Shown: positions 8,228 through 17,093 of the stretch, piece by piece | How positions within the stretch are numbered: position 1 is the stretch's first letter | Layout of the letters: each line of letters begins with the position of its first letter | Assembly: GCA_964348665.1 (NCBI GenBank) | Contig: CAYGDP010000032.1 | Coordinates: forward strand, 1-41,546 | Length of the DNA: 41,546 nt | Origin: CAYGDP01 sp964348665 | GTDB taxonomy: Bacteria > Verrucomicrobiota > Verrucomicrobiia > Palsa-1439 > CAYGDP01 | Direction: 5' to 3' | Program-made: the position numbers and the translations under genes | Notes under the pieces: model-generated | Databases searched by the model: none | What the model was told of the DNA's origin: nothing | Seen by the model: only the letters and a program-made list of their open reading frames with translations

Positions 8228-11200
8228 GTGAAATGCGCATTGATTATTGCAGGTTTGATCGGCCTCTCGACGACTGTACTCGTCGCCGACGAAAAGAGTC
8301 ATCCTTTGAAACGCTGGGCGGTTCTGGCCTCGCCAAAGCTGCAAGAGATTGGCCTAGTTGACTTGGTGACCGCGGAGTTGTCGCGGGTAAAAGACATCGA
8401 TCTGGTGGAGCGAGAGCAACTCATCGCTGTCGCGAAAGAGCTGGCAGTCACCCAGGCGTTAGGTGCGCAAGATGTTGGCGTGAGGCTCAAGCTGGGATCG
8501 CTGCTGAAAGCGGATGCCCTGGTGATTCTTAGCGACGTGCGGGTAGGCGAGAAGGACTTCGTAAAACTTGTCATCAGCGATACTCGCTGTGGCGCGCGAT
8601 TGCGGGTGGTGGTGTTGTCAATTGGCGAGGACGCTCGTTCCACTCTACCCTTGGAAATTTCAAAAGTGATCACGGAAACTCGTGGTCGGTATCCGAACGG
8701 GGTGCAACGCGTTGTGGGAGTGACACATTTCATCTCCAAAACCCTGGTTCATGACTTTGATTATTTGCAAGCGGGGTATTCGCATTTATTGGAAAGCTCG
8801 TTTTCGGCATTGCCAAACACCGCAGTCTTGGAAACCGAAGAAGCGAAGGCCATTCAGCAGGAACTATCCATTGGAAGTGGCGATGAGATCAAGCGGGTCG
8901 TGCCGTTTTTTATCGAGGGTGAATTCGAAGTCAGCGATGCGGTGGCTAAGAAAAACCCCAAAGTGAATCTCCTCTTGCGGGTGCGCGATGGAAAGCGCAT
9001 TCTACAAACGTTAGAGCGCAACGGTTTGTCATTTGCGGAGGCAGAAACGTTTTTCAGGCAAGAGGCGCGAGCAACCGTCTTGCGGCTGCCGAAAGATGAT
9101 TTGCAACAGGCTATTCCGGCTGAGGAACAGTTTCGTTTGCTTCAGGCGCGGGCGGATAGTTTTTCGCGGATTGGAGATCGAGAGAATTCCATTGGGCTTC
9201 GAGAGGCGGCGCTCCTGCTAAGGCCGGGCGATGTGGGTGAGCGAGTGATCTTGATTCAGGATTATTTAATTCGCCCTTTGCGTCAACATTGGAGAGTCAA
9301 CCCGGGTGATCAGAAAAAAAGCAGGGAGGAGGAAAAGAAATTGTGGCATGACGCATCTCGCGAGAGGCTTTTGTATTGGCAACGGAGTGTCCAGCATTTA
9401 GAATTTTTGATCCGAAACCGACTCGTGACCATGGAAAAGGCAATGGAACTGTGTGTTAAGCTTTTTGACCGAAATAACAATCTAAGCCTCATGTTTCCTT
9501 ATGCCAGCGAGTTGCAGGAGGAAGTTGCAACCCACCGGCGCGACTTTTTCCTCTTTGTGGGTCCAATGATTTTGAAGCTGGATCAAGAACAGCCTGGGCA
9601 AGGGTTTTATATCGAAGGTTTAGTCCGATGGCAATGGTTGCTGTACACGGATTTGCTCGCGGATTTCAAATTTACGCCGGTTGAGGAGTTTTATTCGAAA
9701 ACAACCCTGGATTCACTCCGCGATTTCCTCTTGCGCGAGGACCGAGATGCCCCGATTCCTACAAGCCCCGTTCGATATTTCATCCAGAATGCCGCCTCCG
9801 CATTGCATCGGAAGGAAAAATCGCCCTACCGGTTTTCGGATTCGGAATTCTACGAATTCTTGAAGGACTTGGAAAAGTCCAGTTCAGTGCGCAACAAAAC
9901 TTATGCCCGAGTGGGACTCCTCCAGCGAGAATGGGAGAAGATTCCCAAGGAAGACAAGGCGGCAAACATGGCGATCCTTGCCAAGGCAGAAGCGTTGCGC
10001 AAGGAAATCATGGAACAAGTTCCCCGTGAGTTTGGAGATCGGTATGAACCCGATTTTTTGAAAGAGGAATGGAGAGATTATGCTGATTCTTTGTCTGGGG
10101 TTATTCAGTTTGCCAAGGAGAGAATTGGGAAACTCACGACGCCGACAGTGACTCAAATCGCGGTTGGTAATCCTGCACAACCCGTAACTCCTCCATCGGT
10201 GAGCCGATTGACATTGGAACAGATACCGATCCAAATCAAACTTCTATCCGGCGTTGTCCGGCCCCTCCAATCGGGGATTGGTCGTGGTGTTGACCGAATG
10301 CCTCTGACGCAGGCCGAACTCGTTCCGTGTGGCGATGCTTTGGATGTTATCCGAAACGGTGATTCGTTACTGTTGCATCGGGAAAAGGGACTTTGGGAGG
10401 AGATCGTTCATGACAAAGAGGCAGGGTTTGTGGATGTGAAATGGGATGGAAAAAACATCTGGGTGGCGACGCTTCGTCAGGGTATTTGGGTGCTCGCTAC
10501 TACCGGTAAGATTGTCGCGAAGATCGGCAAGGAACAAGGATTGCCTCCGGCCACGACTGCCCTCGAGCTCTATCCGATTGCCCCCAATCGGATGATTGCC
10601 GTCGGATCCTTTGGCCGCGCGTGGTGTGCAATTGTCGAGCGAGTGGGCGATCATGGCAAAGTCGAGGTGTTTCACGAAGCAACACGGCAAGTCACAGGAA
10701 TTGCCAGAATCGACGGACAAGAATCTGACCCCAGTCTTGCGTTTACGCCAAAACTTATCCAGCCTTATAAAACTGATTCCAAGGGAAACACAACATCGGT
10801 CGTCATCCGCGAATGGGAAAGGTTCCTGGAGGTGGACATTAAAAGCAGAAAGGTATCTGTTCTTAATCTCGATGAGAGACTGGGACAACTTTTAACTGCC
10901 CTGATGAAGCGGGAACAGCAACGGGGTGCTGCGGCCGAAGTAACGCCGTCTGCGAAAATAATTCTATCTTTGATGCCCCAGTTATTTGATGCAGCGAAAT
11001 CTTCACCGATAAATCGTGGCGCGATTTCGCAATCGGGTTTGGGGCGGCCAAGGTCAATCCATTTCTTCGAGAATGGCGACCTCTTGATCGCGAATTCCGA
11101 AATCGTTGTCGCTGTTCGCCAATCCGATCAATCCGCTACAAACGACGCCAGCCTCAAGCTAATTCACGAGTTTTCCCGGCCTCCTGTGCCGAGCTCTTTC

Positions 11201-12592
11201 TGGGCAAATCCTTTGCCGCCATTTCGGTTTCTCCATCCACCATTCATTTCCTATAAAGATTGGATTTATTTGCCAGGCGAGGATTGGATTCGAATTAAGA
11301 AGAAAACTTTGGATGTTGAAATTCTCGCCTCCGGCCAGCTTCCTGAAGATCGGCAGGGACGCCTCCGGCGTGGAATCTCTGCGCATTTTGGTTTGGTGGC
11401 GTGGCGCGTGGATGAGAATCGCGGGATCTTTTATAAAGTCCGGGTTAACGAAACACCTGTTTCCTTGTCCACGCGAACTCCTGTCAGTCCGATGGAACAA
11501 AGTAAGCCTCGTGACGGGATTCCTCGTGCGTCAAGAAATGACACCCCAAAGCCAATAATCCGATACGTCCGGCACAAAACCTTGGAACAGGATGTTGATG
11601 CTTTTCGGATGATTATTGAGGGCGGCCTTGGAATGAAACGATCGAAAGAAGATTTGCGTGGCGACATCAATACGGCTTCGGAAGCTGCGCTAAAAACGCC
11701 GCAAGAGATTGCAATTATTTTAGACAAGCTGGCAGCTTTGGTGACCAGCAAGCGTGAAAATAGTTTTTTGGAATACTACAAAGCGAATTGTCGAATCGTG
11801 ACCGGGCCGTTGGCTTTCAATGACACTTCCGTGGAAGGGGAGATGCAGCGGCACATGAGCATTATTTTCAAATTGCAGGAACGACTGTTCAATTCGTCCG
11901 GGTTCAATCCTGTTCCGGCGCCGATTCCACCCCCAATCAAAGGTCCTACTTCCATCCCGGGGAATCCGCCTCCCCCAATTCCTCAATCCCCGGTTCCCGA
12001 TCGTCCGCCCCAGACTCCGCCGATTGAGCGTATGACCGTTGACGTTAACCAGCCACGTGTCACGAGCAACGAGTTGCAAAGTGCCGACACACTTTTCGCC
12101 GCCTACTTGCTGCTCTTGATCCAATATAATGACGCGGTGGGGTCGTACCAGACGATCGGCATATTGACACAAGACGACGCGCGATGGTCGTCTGCCACCA
12201 GGAATCTTACGATTGGGTGGGAAAATTCGGAAACATTGCGTTCTCACATCAAGGCCATCGCCGAGCGTACCAACGCGGAAAGAGGGCGATTCTTGAATCC
12301 GTTGCGAACGCACGAATTAATTACGCAGACGCAGCCACCAAGGCTTGCCGATGATAAGAGGACGAAATTACGCGATGACCTGGCTTCGGCGTGGGCGGTG
12401 GATGCGCCGTTTGCCTATCGGCGGGCGGTGCTGGGGATGACTGTGATGATGCGGTTGAAAGCTGTCAACGCGCAGGATGTTGTGACACGAGATATGCTGT
12501 CGGATCTGTGGAAGCAATGGCGGCGCGATGAGAAGGATGCGAATATTGTACGGTTGCTGGATCAATTGTTGAGTGCGGGAAAATCGCCTTGA
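8228..12592 (+). CDS. Giant secreted CsgG-like / TPR / propeller protein with proline-rich segment (1454 aa)
   Basis: GTG start, 13 nt after the previous stop. Residues 1-20 are a signal peptide ending VLVA. Residues 25-145 are CsgG-like (IDLVEREQLIAVAKE, then LGSLLKADALVILSD). Residues 160-300 are a second diverged copy, and about 305-350 a TPR-like hairpin. A helical region extends to about 640. Propeller blades occupy about 730-1070 (a WDGKNIWVATLRQGIWVL segment, then a GLPPATTALELY segment), matching the C-terminal halves of the two large genes at 1-4690. Unique to this paralogue are a proline-rich stretch at about 1226-1268 and a 185-residue helical C-terminus. I infer a periplasmic scaffold spanning some distance, with the Pro-rich segment as a flexible spacer. 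It is probably the last gene of the operon, since the next gene is convergent. Confidence 0.85.
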   Translation: MKCALIIAGLIGLSTTVLVADEKSHPLKRWAVLASPKLQEIGLVDLVTAELSRVKDIDLVEREQLIAVAKELAVTQALGAQDVGVRLKLGSLLKADALVILSDVRVGEKDFVKLVISDTRCGARLRVVVLSIGEDARSTLPLEISKVITETRGRYPNGVQRVVGVTHFISKTLVHDFDYLQAGYSHLLESSFSALPNTAVLETEEAKAIQQELSIGSGDEIKRVVPFFIEGEFEVSDAVAKKNPKVNLLLRVRDGKRILQTLERNGLSFAEAETFFRQEARATVLRLPKDDLQQAIPAEEQFRLLQARADSFSRIGDRENSIGLREAALLLRPGDVGERVILIQDYLIRPLRQHWRVNPGDQKKSREEEKKLWHDASRERLLYWQRSVQHLEFLIRNRLVTMEKAMELCVKLFDRNNNLSLMFPYASELQEEVATHRRDFFLFVGPMILKLDQEQPGQGFYIEGLVRWQWLLYTDLLADFKFTPVEEFYSKTTLDSLRDFLLREDRDAPIPTSPVRYFIQNAASALHRKEKSPYRFSDSEFYEFLKDLEKSSSVRNKTYARVGLLQREWEKIPKEDKAANMAILAKAEALRKEIMEQVPREFGDRYEPDFLKEEWRDYADSLSGVIQFAKERIGKLTTPTVTQIAVGNPAQPVTPPSVSRLTLEQIPIQIKLLSGVVRPLQSGIGRGVDRMPLTQAELVPCGDALDVIRNGDSLLLHREKGLWEEIVHDKEAGFVDVKWDGKNIWVATLRQGIWVLATTGKIVAKIGKEQGLPPATTALELYPIAPNRMIAVGSFGRAWCAIVERVGDHGKVEVFHEATRQVTGIARIDGQESDPSLAFTPKLIQPYKTDSKGNTTSVVIREWERFLEVDIKSRKVSVLNLDERLGQLLTALMKREQQRGAAAEVTPSAKIILSLMPQLFDAAKSSPINRGAISQSGLGRPRSIHFFENGDLLIANSEIVVAVRQSDQSATNDASLKLIHEFSRPPVPSSFWANPLPPFRFLHPPFISYKDWIYLPGEDWIRIKKKTLDVEILASGQLPEDRQGRLRRGISAHFGLVAWRVDENRGIFYKVRVNETPVSLSTRTPVSPMEQSKPRDGIPRASRNDTPKPIIRYVRHKTLEQDVDAFRMIIEGGLGMKRSKEDLRGDINTASEAALKTPQEIAIILDKLAALVTSKRENSFLEYYKANCRIVTGPLAFNDTSVEGEMQRHMSIIFKLQERLFNSSGFNPVPAPIPPPIKGPTSIPGNPPPPIPQSPVPDRPPQTPPIERMTVDVNQPRVTSNELQSADTLFAAYLLLLIQYNDAVGSYQTIGILTQDDARWSSATRNLTIGWENSETLRSHIKAIAERTNAERGRFLNPLRTHELITQTQPPRLADDKRTKLRDDLASAWAVDAPFAYRRAVLGMTVMMRLKAVNAQDVVTRDMLSDLWKQWRRDEKDANIVRLLDQLLSAGKSP

Positions 12593-12687
12593 GCAAAGCG
12601 TTTCCGTTGGCCGATGATGCCAAGATCAAGGATGGGGAAATTGTGAGACAGATTACTAATAGTTGATAAGACAGGAAACAACGTGAT

Positions 12688-12711
12688 GGCCACAAAAAGC
12701 TCAAAAAACAC
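12688..12711 (+). repeat. A-rich dispersed intergenic repeat (copy A)
   Basis: GGCCACAAAAAGC followed by another A-rich unit. Similar strings start at 23175 and 40780, always between genes. It lies in the 220-bp convergent gap 12593-12812, which has no gene. Confidence 0.4.
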
Positions 12712-12767
12712 TCTGAATTAGTTACTCCTGCGGCCCCCCGTGGCAATCCAGTTGCCGCTCCCTTAGT

Positions 12768-12789
12768 AAATCACGCTATAGCGTGATTT
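12768..12789. terminator. Perfect 22-bp palindrome, possible bidirectional terminator
   Basis: The arms AAATCACGC and GCGTGATTT flank a central TATA, giving a 9-bp stem. On each strand the arm ends in ATTT. It sits between convergent genes (8228-12592 and 12813-13736), where a bidirectional terminator is expected. Its perfect symmetry would also fit a protein-binding operator. Confidence 0.5.
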
Positions 12790-12812
12790 CCAAACACCTA
12801 CTCGCTTTCCCC

Positions 12813-13736
12813 TTACATCAGCTCTTTGACGAGGGATTTGGCGTTTTCTTCCGAGACGCCGAGTGAGCGGAGGGCGAGGGGGGTGTCGTTTTCGCTCAAG
12901 ACGGGTTCTTGCTCATCGAGGCTCATCTCATCGTCGTTCTTGTAGAAGAGGCCGATCGGGATTTCGTCGCCCCACAGGAAGCCCAGCTCAATGGCCTTGG
13001 CTTTGTCTTTCGGATTGTGTCCCATTTCTTCGAGTATCTTGGTGCGTTGTTTGAAGAATTCCGTGCTGTTTTCCTTGTTGTAGGTCACGCAAGGGCTGAA
13101 CACGTCAATGAACGAGAAACCGCGATGTTGAATGCCGCCTTTGATCAGTTCGGTGAGATGTTTTTGGTTGCCGCTGAATCCACGCGCCACGTAGGTCGCG
13201 CCGGCGACGATGGCTAGCGGGATGGGGTTGATGGGGTTTTCGATGCTCCCAAAGGGCGTGGTCTTGGTAATTTTGCCTTTGCGGCTGGTGGGGGAGCATT
13301 GGCCGGTGGTCAGGCCATAGATTTGGTTGTCCATGACGATGTAGGTCACGTCCACGTTGCGGCGGCTGGTATGGACGAAGTGATTGCCGCCGATGCCGAA
13401 CCCATCGCCGTCGCCGCCGGTGGCAATGACTTTGAGTTTATGATTGGCGAGCTGCGCGCCGGTGGCGACGGGCAGTGAACGACCGTGGAGGGTATGCATC
13501 CCGTAGGTCTCGATGAATCCTGGCAGGTTCGATGAACAGCCGATCCCGCTGATGACGATGGCTTGGTGGGGCGGGATTTGGAGTTCGACGAGGGCTTTTT
13601 GGATGGCTGTGAGCACGCCGAAATCGCCGCAGCCGGGGCACCAGTCGGGGGCTACTTTCCCTTTGAAATCTTTGGCGGTAATGGCGTTCGCAGCGGGTTT
13701 CGTTGCGACGGCGGGTGTTGTTTCTGTTTCGATCAT
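12813..13736 (-). CDS. korB: 2-oxoacid:ferredoxin oxidoreductase, beta subunit
   Basis: This is the thiamine-diphosphate-binding subunit of an enzyme that decarboxylates a 2-oxo acid (probably 2-oxoglutarate) to its acyl-CoA and reduces ferredoxin in the cytoplasm. Evidence: DWCPGCGDFG at residues 31-40, GIGCSSNLPGF, then the ThDP/Mg motif GGDGDGFGIGGNHF and a later GLTTGQCSPTS segment. The CPGCG cysteines are typical of KorB-type beta subunits. The 307-aa length is normal. It starts 10 nt after the alpha gene and is clearly cotranscribed. The exact substrate (2-oxoglutarate or pyruvate) cannot be settled from sequence alone, so the kor symbol is a family-level choice. Confidence 0.93.
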   Translation of the reverse strand: MIETETTPAVATKPAANAITAKDFKGKVAPDWCPGCGDFGVLTAIQKALVELQIPPHQAIVISGIGCSSNLPGFIETYGMHTLHGRSLPVATGAQLANHKLKVIATGGDGDGFGIGGNHFVHTSRRNVDVTYIVMDNQIYGLTTGQCSPTSRKGKITKTTPFGSIENPINPIPLAIVAGATYVARGFSGNQKHLTELIKGGIQHRGFSFIDVFSPCVTYNKENSTEFFKQRTKILEEMGHNPKDKAKAIELGFLWGDEIPIGLFYKNDDEMSLDEQEPVLSENDTPLALRSLGVSEENAKSLVKELM

Positions 13737-13746
13737 TGGAATCTCC

Positions 13747-15540
13747 TTACACGATATAGGGATGGACCGGCACGTAATTCTCGGATTTGCCCGCCAGGAT
13801 TTGTTTTATGCCTTCGACGATTTGGTTGGGCAGGAACGGTTCACCGTCGTATTTGCGGATGTGCGCGTGTGCGGCGAAGCCGGTCTCGCTGCGCAGATAG
13901 CGGGCGAACTGGCCGCTGTAGTTATTTTCGACGATCACGACTTTCTTGCTCTTGGAGAGCACCTTCATGATTTCGTCGGTATGGAGCGGTACGAGCCACT
14001 TGATTTGCAAATTGTTCGCCACGATGCCTTCTTCGCCGGCCAATTTCTCAATGGCGTCACGGATGACACCCTCGGTGGAACCCCAGCCCAGGAGGGTCAC
14101 TTGTGCTCCCTCTTTGCCGAACAGTTTAGGCGGAGCGATGAGCGGCAGGACACCATCCATCTTGCGCATGCGTTTCTCGTGCATTGCCGCGCGTTTGTGC
14201 GGGTGGGTGAATTCATCGCTGATAAGTACGCCGTTTTCATCATGCTCGTCAGTGGCAACGACGTGGGTGTAGCCCGGTGTGCCCGGGACGACGCGCGGCG
14301 AAATGCCGCTGGGGGTGATCGTATAGCGATTGAATTTGGCGTGTTCCATTTTTGGCGTGTTGCCATTGAGGCCGAGGATTTCGCCACGGTCAATCTTTTG
14401 CTTAAAGTTGAAGTCCTTCGGGTCAACGCTGGCGAATCCCTCCGAGAGCATTTGATCGGACAGGATAATCCCGGGGCATTGGAACTTGTCCACGAGATTA
14501 AACACTTCGGGGACTATTTGGAAGCAATCCGTAATGGTGGTTGGCGCGACGATGATTCGCGGGTAATCACCCTGACCCGCGCCGAGCATCTGCCAGAGGT
14601 CGCATTGTTCAGTTTTGGTCGGCACGCCCGTGGCGGGTCCGGCACGTTGGACGTTGATGCAAACGACGGGGATTTCCATCATGGCCGCCGCGCCCAAACC
14701 TTCCGTCATCAAAGCAAAGCCGCCCCCGGACGTCGCGCACATCGAGCGGCAACCCATGTGGGCAGCGCCGATGGTCATCAGGGCTACACCGATTTCGTCT
14801 TCGACCTGCCGCACCATGATGCCGAGTTTGCGCGCGCGAGGGACGATGTGGTGTAGCACGCCCGTCGAGGGGCTCATTGGGTAAGCACAATAGAAGTTCA
14901 TACCCGCAGCAATGCCGCCGAGCGCGAGGGCTTGGTTACCCTCGACAAAGCACAACGGCTTGCCAGTGTCAGGAATGACGAACGGGAATGGTTTGAAGTT
15001 CTGCGCCGCGTAATCATAAGCGATGCGGGCGAAGTTGACGTTTTCGGCGACCACGGCGTCGCCTTTTTTCTTGAATTGATGCGAGAGAATATCCTCCAGC
15101 ACTTTGATTTCGATCCCCGTCATTTGCATCAAGGCCGCAATGGCCATCGTGTTGGCGATATTAGGAATCTTCGTGCCGGCGGCCAGTTTTTTGATGGGGA
15201 GTGCGCAGAGTTGCACACCCTCGGCTGCGCCGTTGGCCTTGAGTTTGTCGCAATCATATATAAGCGCCGCGCCGGCTTTCAAGTGTTTGAGATGGCGGTC
15301 AATGGTGTCTTGATTGAGCGGGATCAGCACATCCAGTTTGTCGCCGATGCTGCGGGCGTTCTCGGTGCCCATGCGGAAGAGCAGAAGGCAGTGACCGCCT
15401 TTGATGATGGATTGGTGCGAGTTGTAGACGTTGACGTGGATACCTCGCCGGACGAAAATTTTGCCCAACATATCGCCGGGGGTTGCGATGCCTTGACCCG
15501 CTGCGCCGCCAATGCCAATGCCAAAATCAATTTTTGCCAT
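13747..15540 (-). CDS. korA: 2-oxoacid:ferredoxin oxidoreductase, fused gamma-alpha subunit
   Basis: At 597 aa this is longer than a bare alpha subunit because an N-terminal gamma domain is fused. Residues 1-190 carry the gamma part (IGGAAGQGIATPGDMLGKIF, then a YNSHQSIIKGGHC segment). From about 195 comes the pyrimidine-binding alpha domain (GNQALALGGIAAGMNFYCAY, then PMSPSTG), then the domain containing GVPTKTEQCDLW, and a C-terminal transketolase-like domain with LGWGSTEG. It forms a two-gene unit with korB, separated by 10 nt. The enzyme supplies low-potential electrons by oxidising a 2-oxo acid with CoA. No dedicated ferredoxin gene is next to it. Confidence 0.93.
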   Translation of the reverse strand: MAKIDFGIGIGGAAGQGIATPGDMLGKIFVRRGIHVNVYNSHQSIIKGGHCLLLFRMGTENARSIGDKLDVLIPLNQDTIDRHLKHLKAGAALIYDCDKLKANGAAEGVQLCALPIKKLAAGTKIPNIANTMAIAALMQMTGIEIKVLEDILSHQFKKKGDAVVAENVNFARIAYDYAAQNFKPFPFVIPDTGKPLCFVEGNQALALGGIAAGMNFYCAYPMSPSTGVLHHIVPRARKLGIMVRQVEDEIGVALMTIGAAHMGCRSMCATSGGGFALMTEGLGAAAMMEIPVVCINVQRAGPATGVPTKTEQCDLWQMLGAGQGDYPRIIVAPTTITDCFQIVPEVFNLVDKFQCPGIILSDQMLSEGFASVDPKDFNFKQKIDRGEILGLNGNTPKMEHAKFNRYTITPSGISPRVVPGTPGYTHVVATDEHDENGVLISDEFTHPHKRAAMHEKRMRKMDGVLPLIAPPKLFGKEGAQVTLLGWGSTEGVIRDAIEKLAGEEGIVANNLQIKWLVPLHTDEIMKVLSKSKKVVIVENNYSGQFARYLRSETGFAAHAHIRKYDGEPFLPNQIVEGIKQILAGKSENYVPVHPYIV

Positions 15541-15671
15541 AACGATGTTCTCTTTCTAAATCACGTTCCAAATTCAGGTTCAAAAACTTGCTTCCCAACT
15601 CATAGCGCTTTTCAAGCGGCAAAGTCAAGCACGCCCTTTTTGACCGGAATGAATTATATTGGTCGGACCCA

Positions 15672-16427
15672 TTACTTTACTGCAGGAATGTCGGCGGGAG
15701 CTGGTTTTGGCGCTTCAGCTGGCGGCGGTTGCGCGGGGGCTGCTGGAGGGGAAGCGACAGCGGATTTCGTTGCAGCGGCTTTCAGTTGACGATTGACGAT
15801 GATGAGCCTGTCTTTGGCGTGGCCCTCCCAACGGCTACCGGAATTGATCACGGATTCGTAGGTGAGTTTCGCCTTGTCCCATTCGCTCTGAAATTCGTAG
15901 CAGCGTCCCAACCCCATCTGTGCTTCCGTGACATGGTGCGAATCGGGATATCGCCCCTGCAAATCTTTATAGGCGTTGATCGCAGCGGGGAAATTACCTT
16001 GCGCCTCCAAAGTCTGCGCGAGCCCAAGCTGCGCGCCTCCCGCGAGCAGATGCATCGGGAATTCTGCTAAAAATCGTTTGTAAACTTCGCCTGCCTTCAC
16101 ATATTCACCACGCTGATAATGCTCGTCTGCCAGAAAAATCAGGGCTTGCGCCGCCGCATTGCTTCCCGGCCATTGCTGGATCACCGCCTCGTAATCCTTC
16201 GCCTCCTTGGCGGAGTAAATCGCGGCGCCCGACGCGACTCGTTCCCCTTCGCGCGCGCTCGACCACATGCTAAAACCGATGGCTGCTGCGATGATGATTC
16301 CCGCCGCGATGGCTAGTGGCACGCGGTTTTTGATCGCAAACTCCGCCGCCTGCCACCACACCGTATCGGCGGAAGTCAACGGACGAAGTCGCTGGTCGTC
16401 GGGTTCGTATTGCGCTGGATCGGGCAT
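15672..16427 (-). CDS. Membrane-anchored tetratricopeptide repeat protein
   Basis: A 251-aa protein with a short cytoplasmic N-terminus, a single transmembrane helix at about 36-55 (VPLAIAAGIIIAAAIGFSMW), and then four to five TPR-type helix pairs. Repeats such as GEYVKAGEVYKRFLAEFP and GNFPAAINAYKDLQGRYP are clear. An Ala/Pro-rich tail (residues 225-251) is probably disordered. The layout resembles YfgM, an inner-membrane TPR chaperone-associated protein, but identity with it is not claimed. It lies upstream of korAB on the same strand with a 131-nt gap, and is divergent from the thioredoxin gene, sharing a 75-bp promoter region. Confidence 0.82.
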   Translation of the reverse strand: MPDPAQYEPDDQRLRPLTSADTVWWQAAEFAIKNRVPLAIAAGIIIAAAIGFSMWSSAREGERVASGAAIYSAKEAKDYEAVIQQWPGSNAAAQALIFLADEHYQRGEYVKAGEVYKRFLAEFPMHLLAGGAQLGLAQTLEAQGNFPAAINAYKDLQGRYPDSHHVTEAQMGLGRCYEFQSEWDKAKLTYESVINSGSRWEGHAKDRLIIVNRQLKAAATKSAVASPPAAPAQPPPAEAPKPAPADIPAVK

Positions 16428-16502
16428 GGAAGGGGAATTTCCGTTGCTTTTGACAAAAACGCAAGCTTGAAATCAATCATTGCCCGCCGTAGTCTGCTTG
16501 GC

Positions 16503-17042
16503 ATGAAACAATTTGCCTCGCCGTTTTTTGTTGTTGTGTTGATGACCGGCTGCGGTTTGTATCCGTGGGAAGAGCGCGCGCTCCAATCCGCTGCCCCTTC
16601 CGCCGCCACCAAACCCGCCGCAACCTCGCCGGGACCATCCAAAATCAAGCCGATTACCCGAGCCGATCTCAATCTCTATTTGGCCAGCCAACGTGGCAAT
16701 GTCGTTGTTGTAGATTTCTGGGCGACCTGGTGTCCCCCGTGCGTTGCCGAAATCCCCAGCTTCATCGCTTTGCAAAACAAATACAGGCAACGCGGCCTGC
16801 AGGTGGTTGGGCTTTCGCTGGACGATGACCCTGTTGCTGACGTGCAAAAGTTCTATGACGAAAAAAAGATGAATTACCCGGTGTTCATTGCCGACATGGA
16901 AATCACCGAAAGTCCGACTTGGGGCGGGATCGAAGGCATCCCCACCACCTTCATCCTTGACCGGACTGGCAAAATAATCAAAAAACACGTCGGCTTCACC
17001 GAGCAAGCCGAGTTGGAGAAGGACATCGAACCTTTGTTGTAA
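16503..17042 (+). CDS. TlpA/ResA-like thioredoxin-fold lipoprotein
   Basis: Start chosen at 16503 (MKQFASPFF), because the frame upstream overlaps the divergent TPR gene. A hydrophobic stretch ends LMTGC, a slightly atypical lipobox (Met at -3), with Cys17 as the likely lipidated residue. A Pro/Ala-rich linker runs to about 50. The thioredoxin domain follows, with VVDFWATWCPPC (redox Cys77 and Cys80) and the cis-Pro loop GIEGIPTTFILD. Members of this family act outside the cytoplasm, reducing or oxidising disulfides, often for cytochrome c maturation. No cytochrome genes are nearby, so the client is unknown. Length (179 aa) is normal. Confidence 0.9.
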   Translation: MKQFASPFFVVVLMTGCGLYPWEERALQSAAPSAATKPAATSPGPSKIKPITRADLNLYLASQRGNVVVVDFWATWCPPCVAEIPSFIALQNKYRQRGLQVVGLSLDDDPVADVQKFYDEKKMNYPVFIADMEITESPTWGGIEGIPTTFILDRTGKIIKKHVGFTEQAELEKDIEPLL

Positions 17043-17093
17043 TGACCTCTGAATCGAGCGGTTCGCTGGTCATAGCTTACCGAAGCCGAGCGT

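Noticed and set aside
1310..12592. A curli (csg) secretion operon
   Set aside because: Only the CsgG-like fold is shared; there are no CsgA/B/E/F-like genes, and the large proteins have additional TPR and propeller regions and no lipobox.
13513..14856. 447-codon plus-strand open frame opposite korA/korB
   Set aside because: It lies entirely antisense to two well-identified genes and its translation resembles no protein family.
15541..15671. Possible tRNA or riboswitch upstream of korA
   Set aside because: No cloverleaf, T-loop motif or riboswitch consensus could be found in this 131-bp gap.
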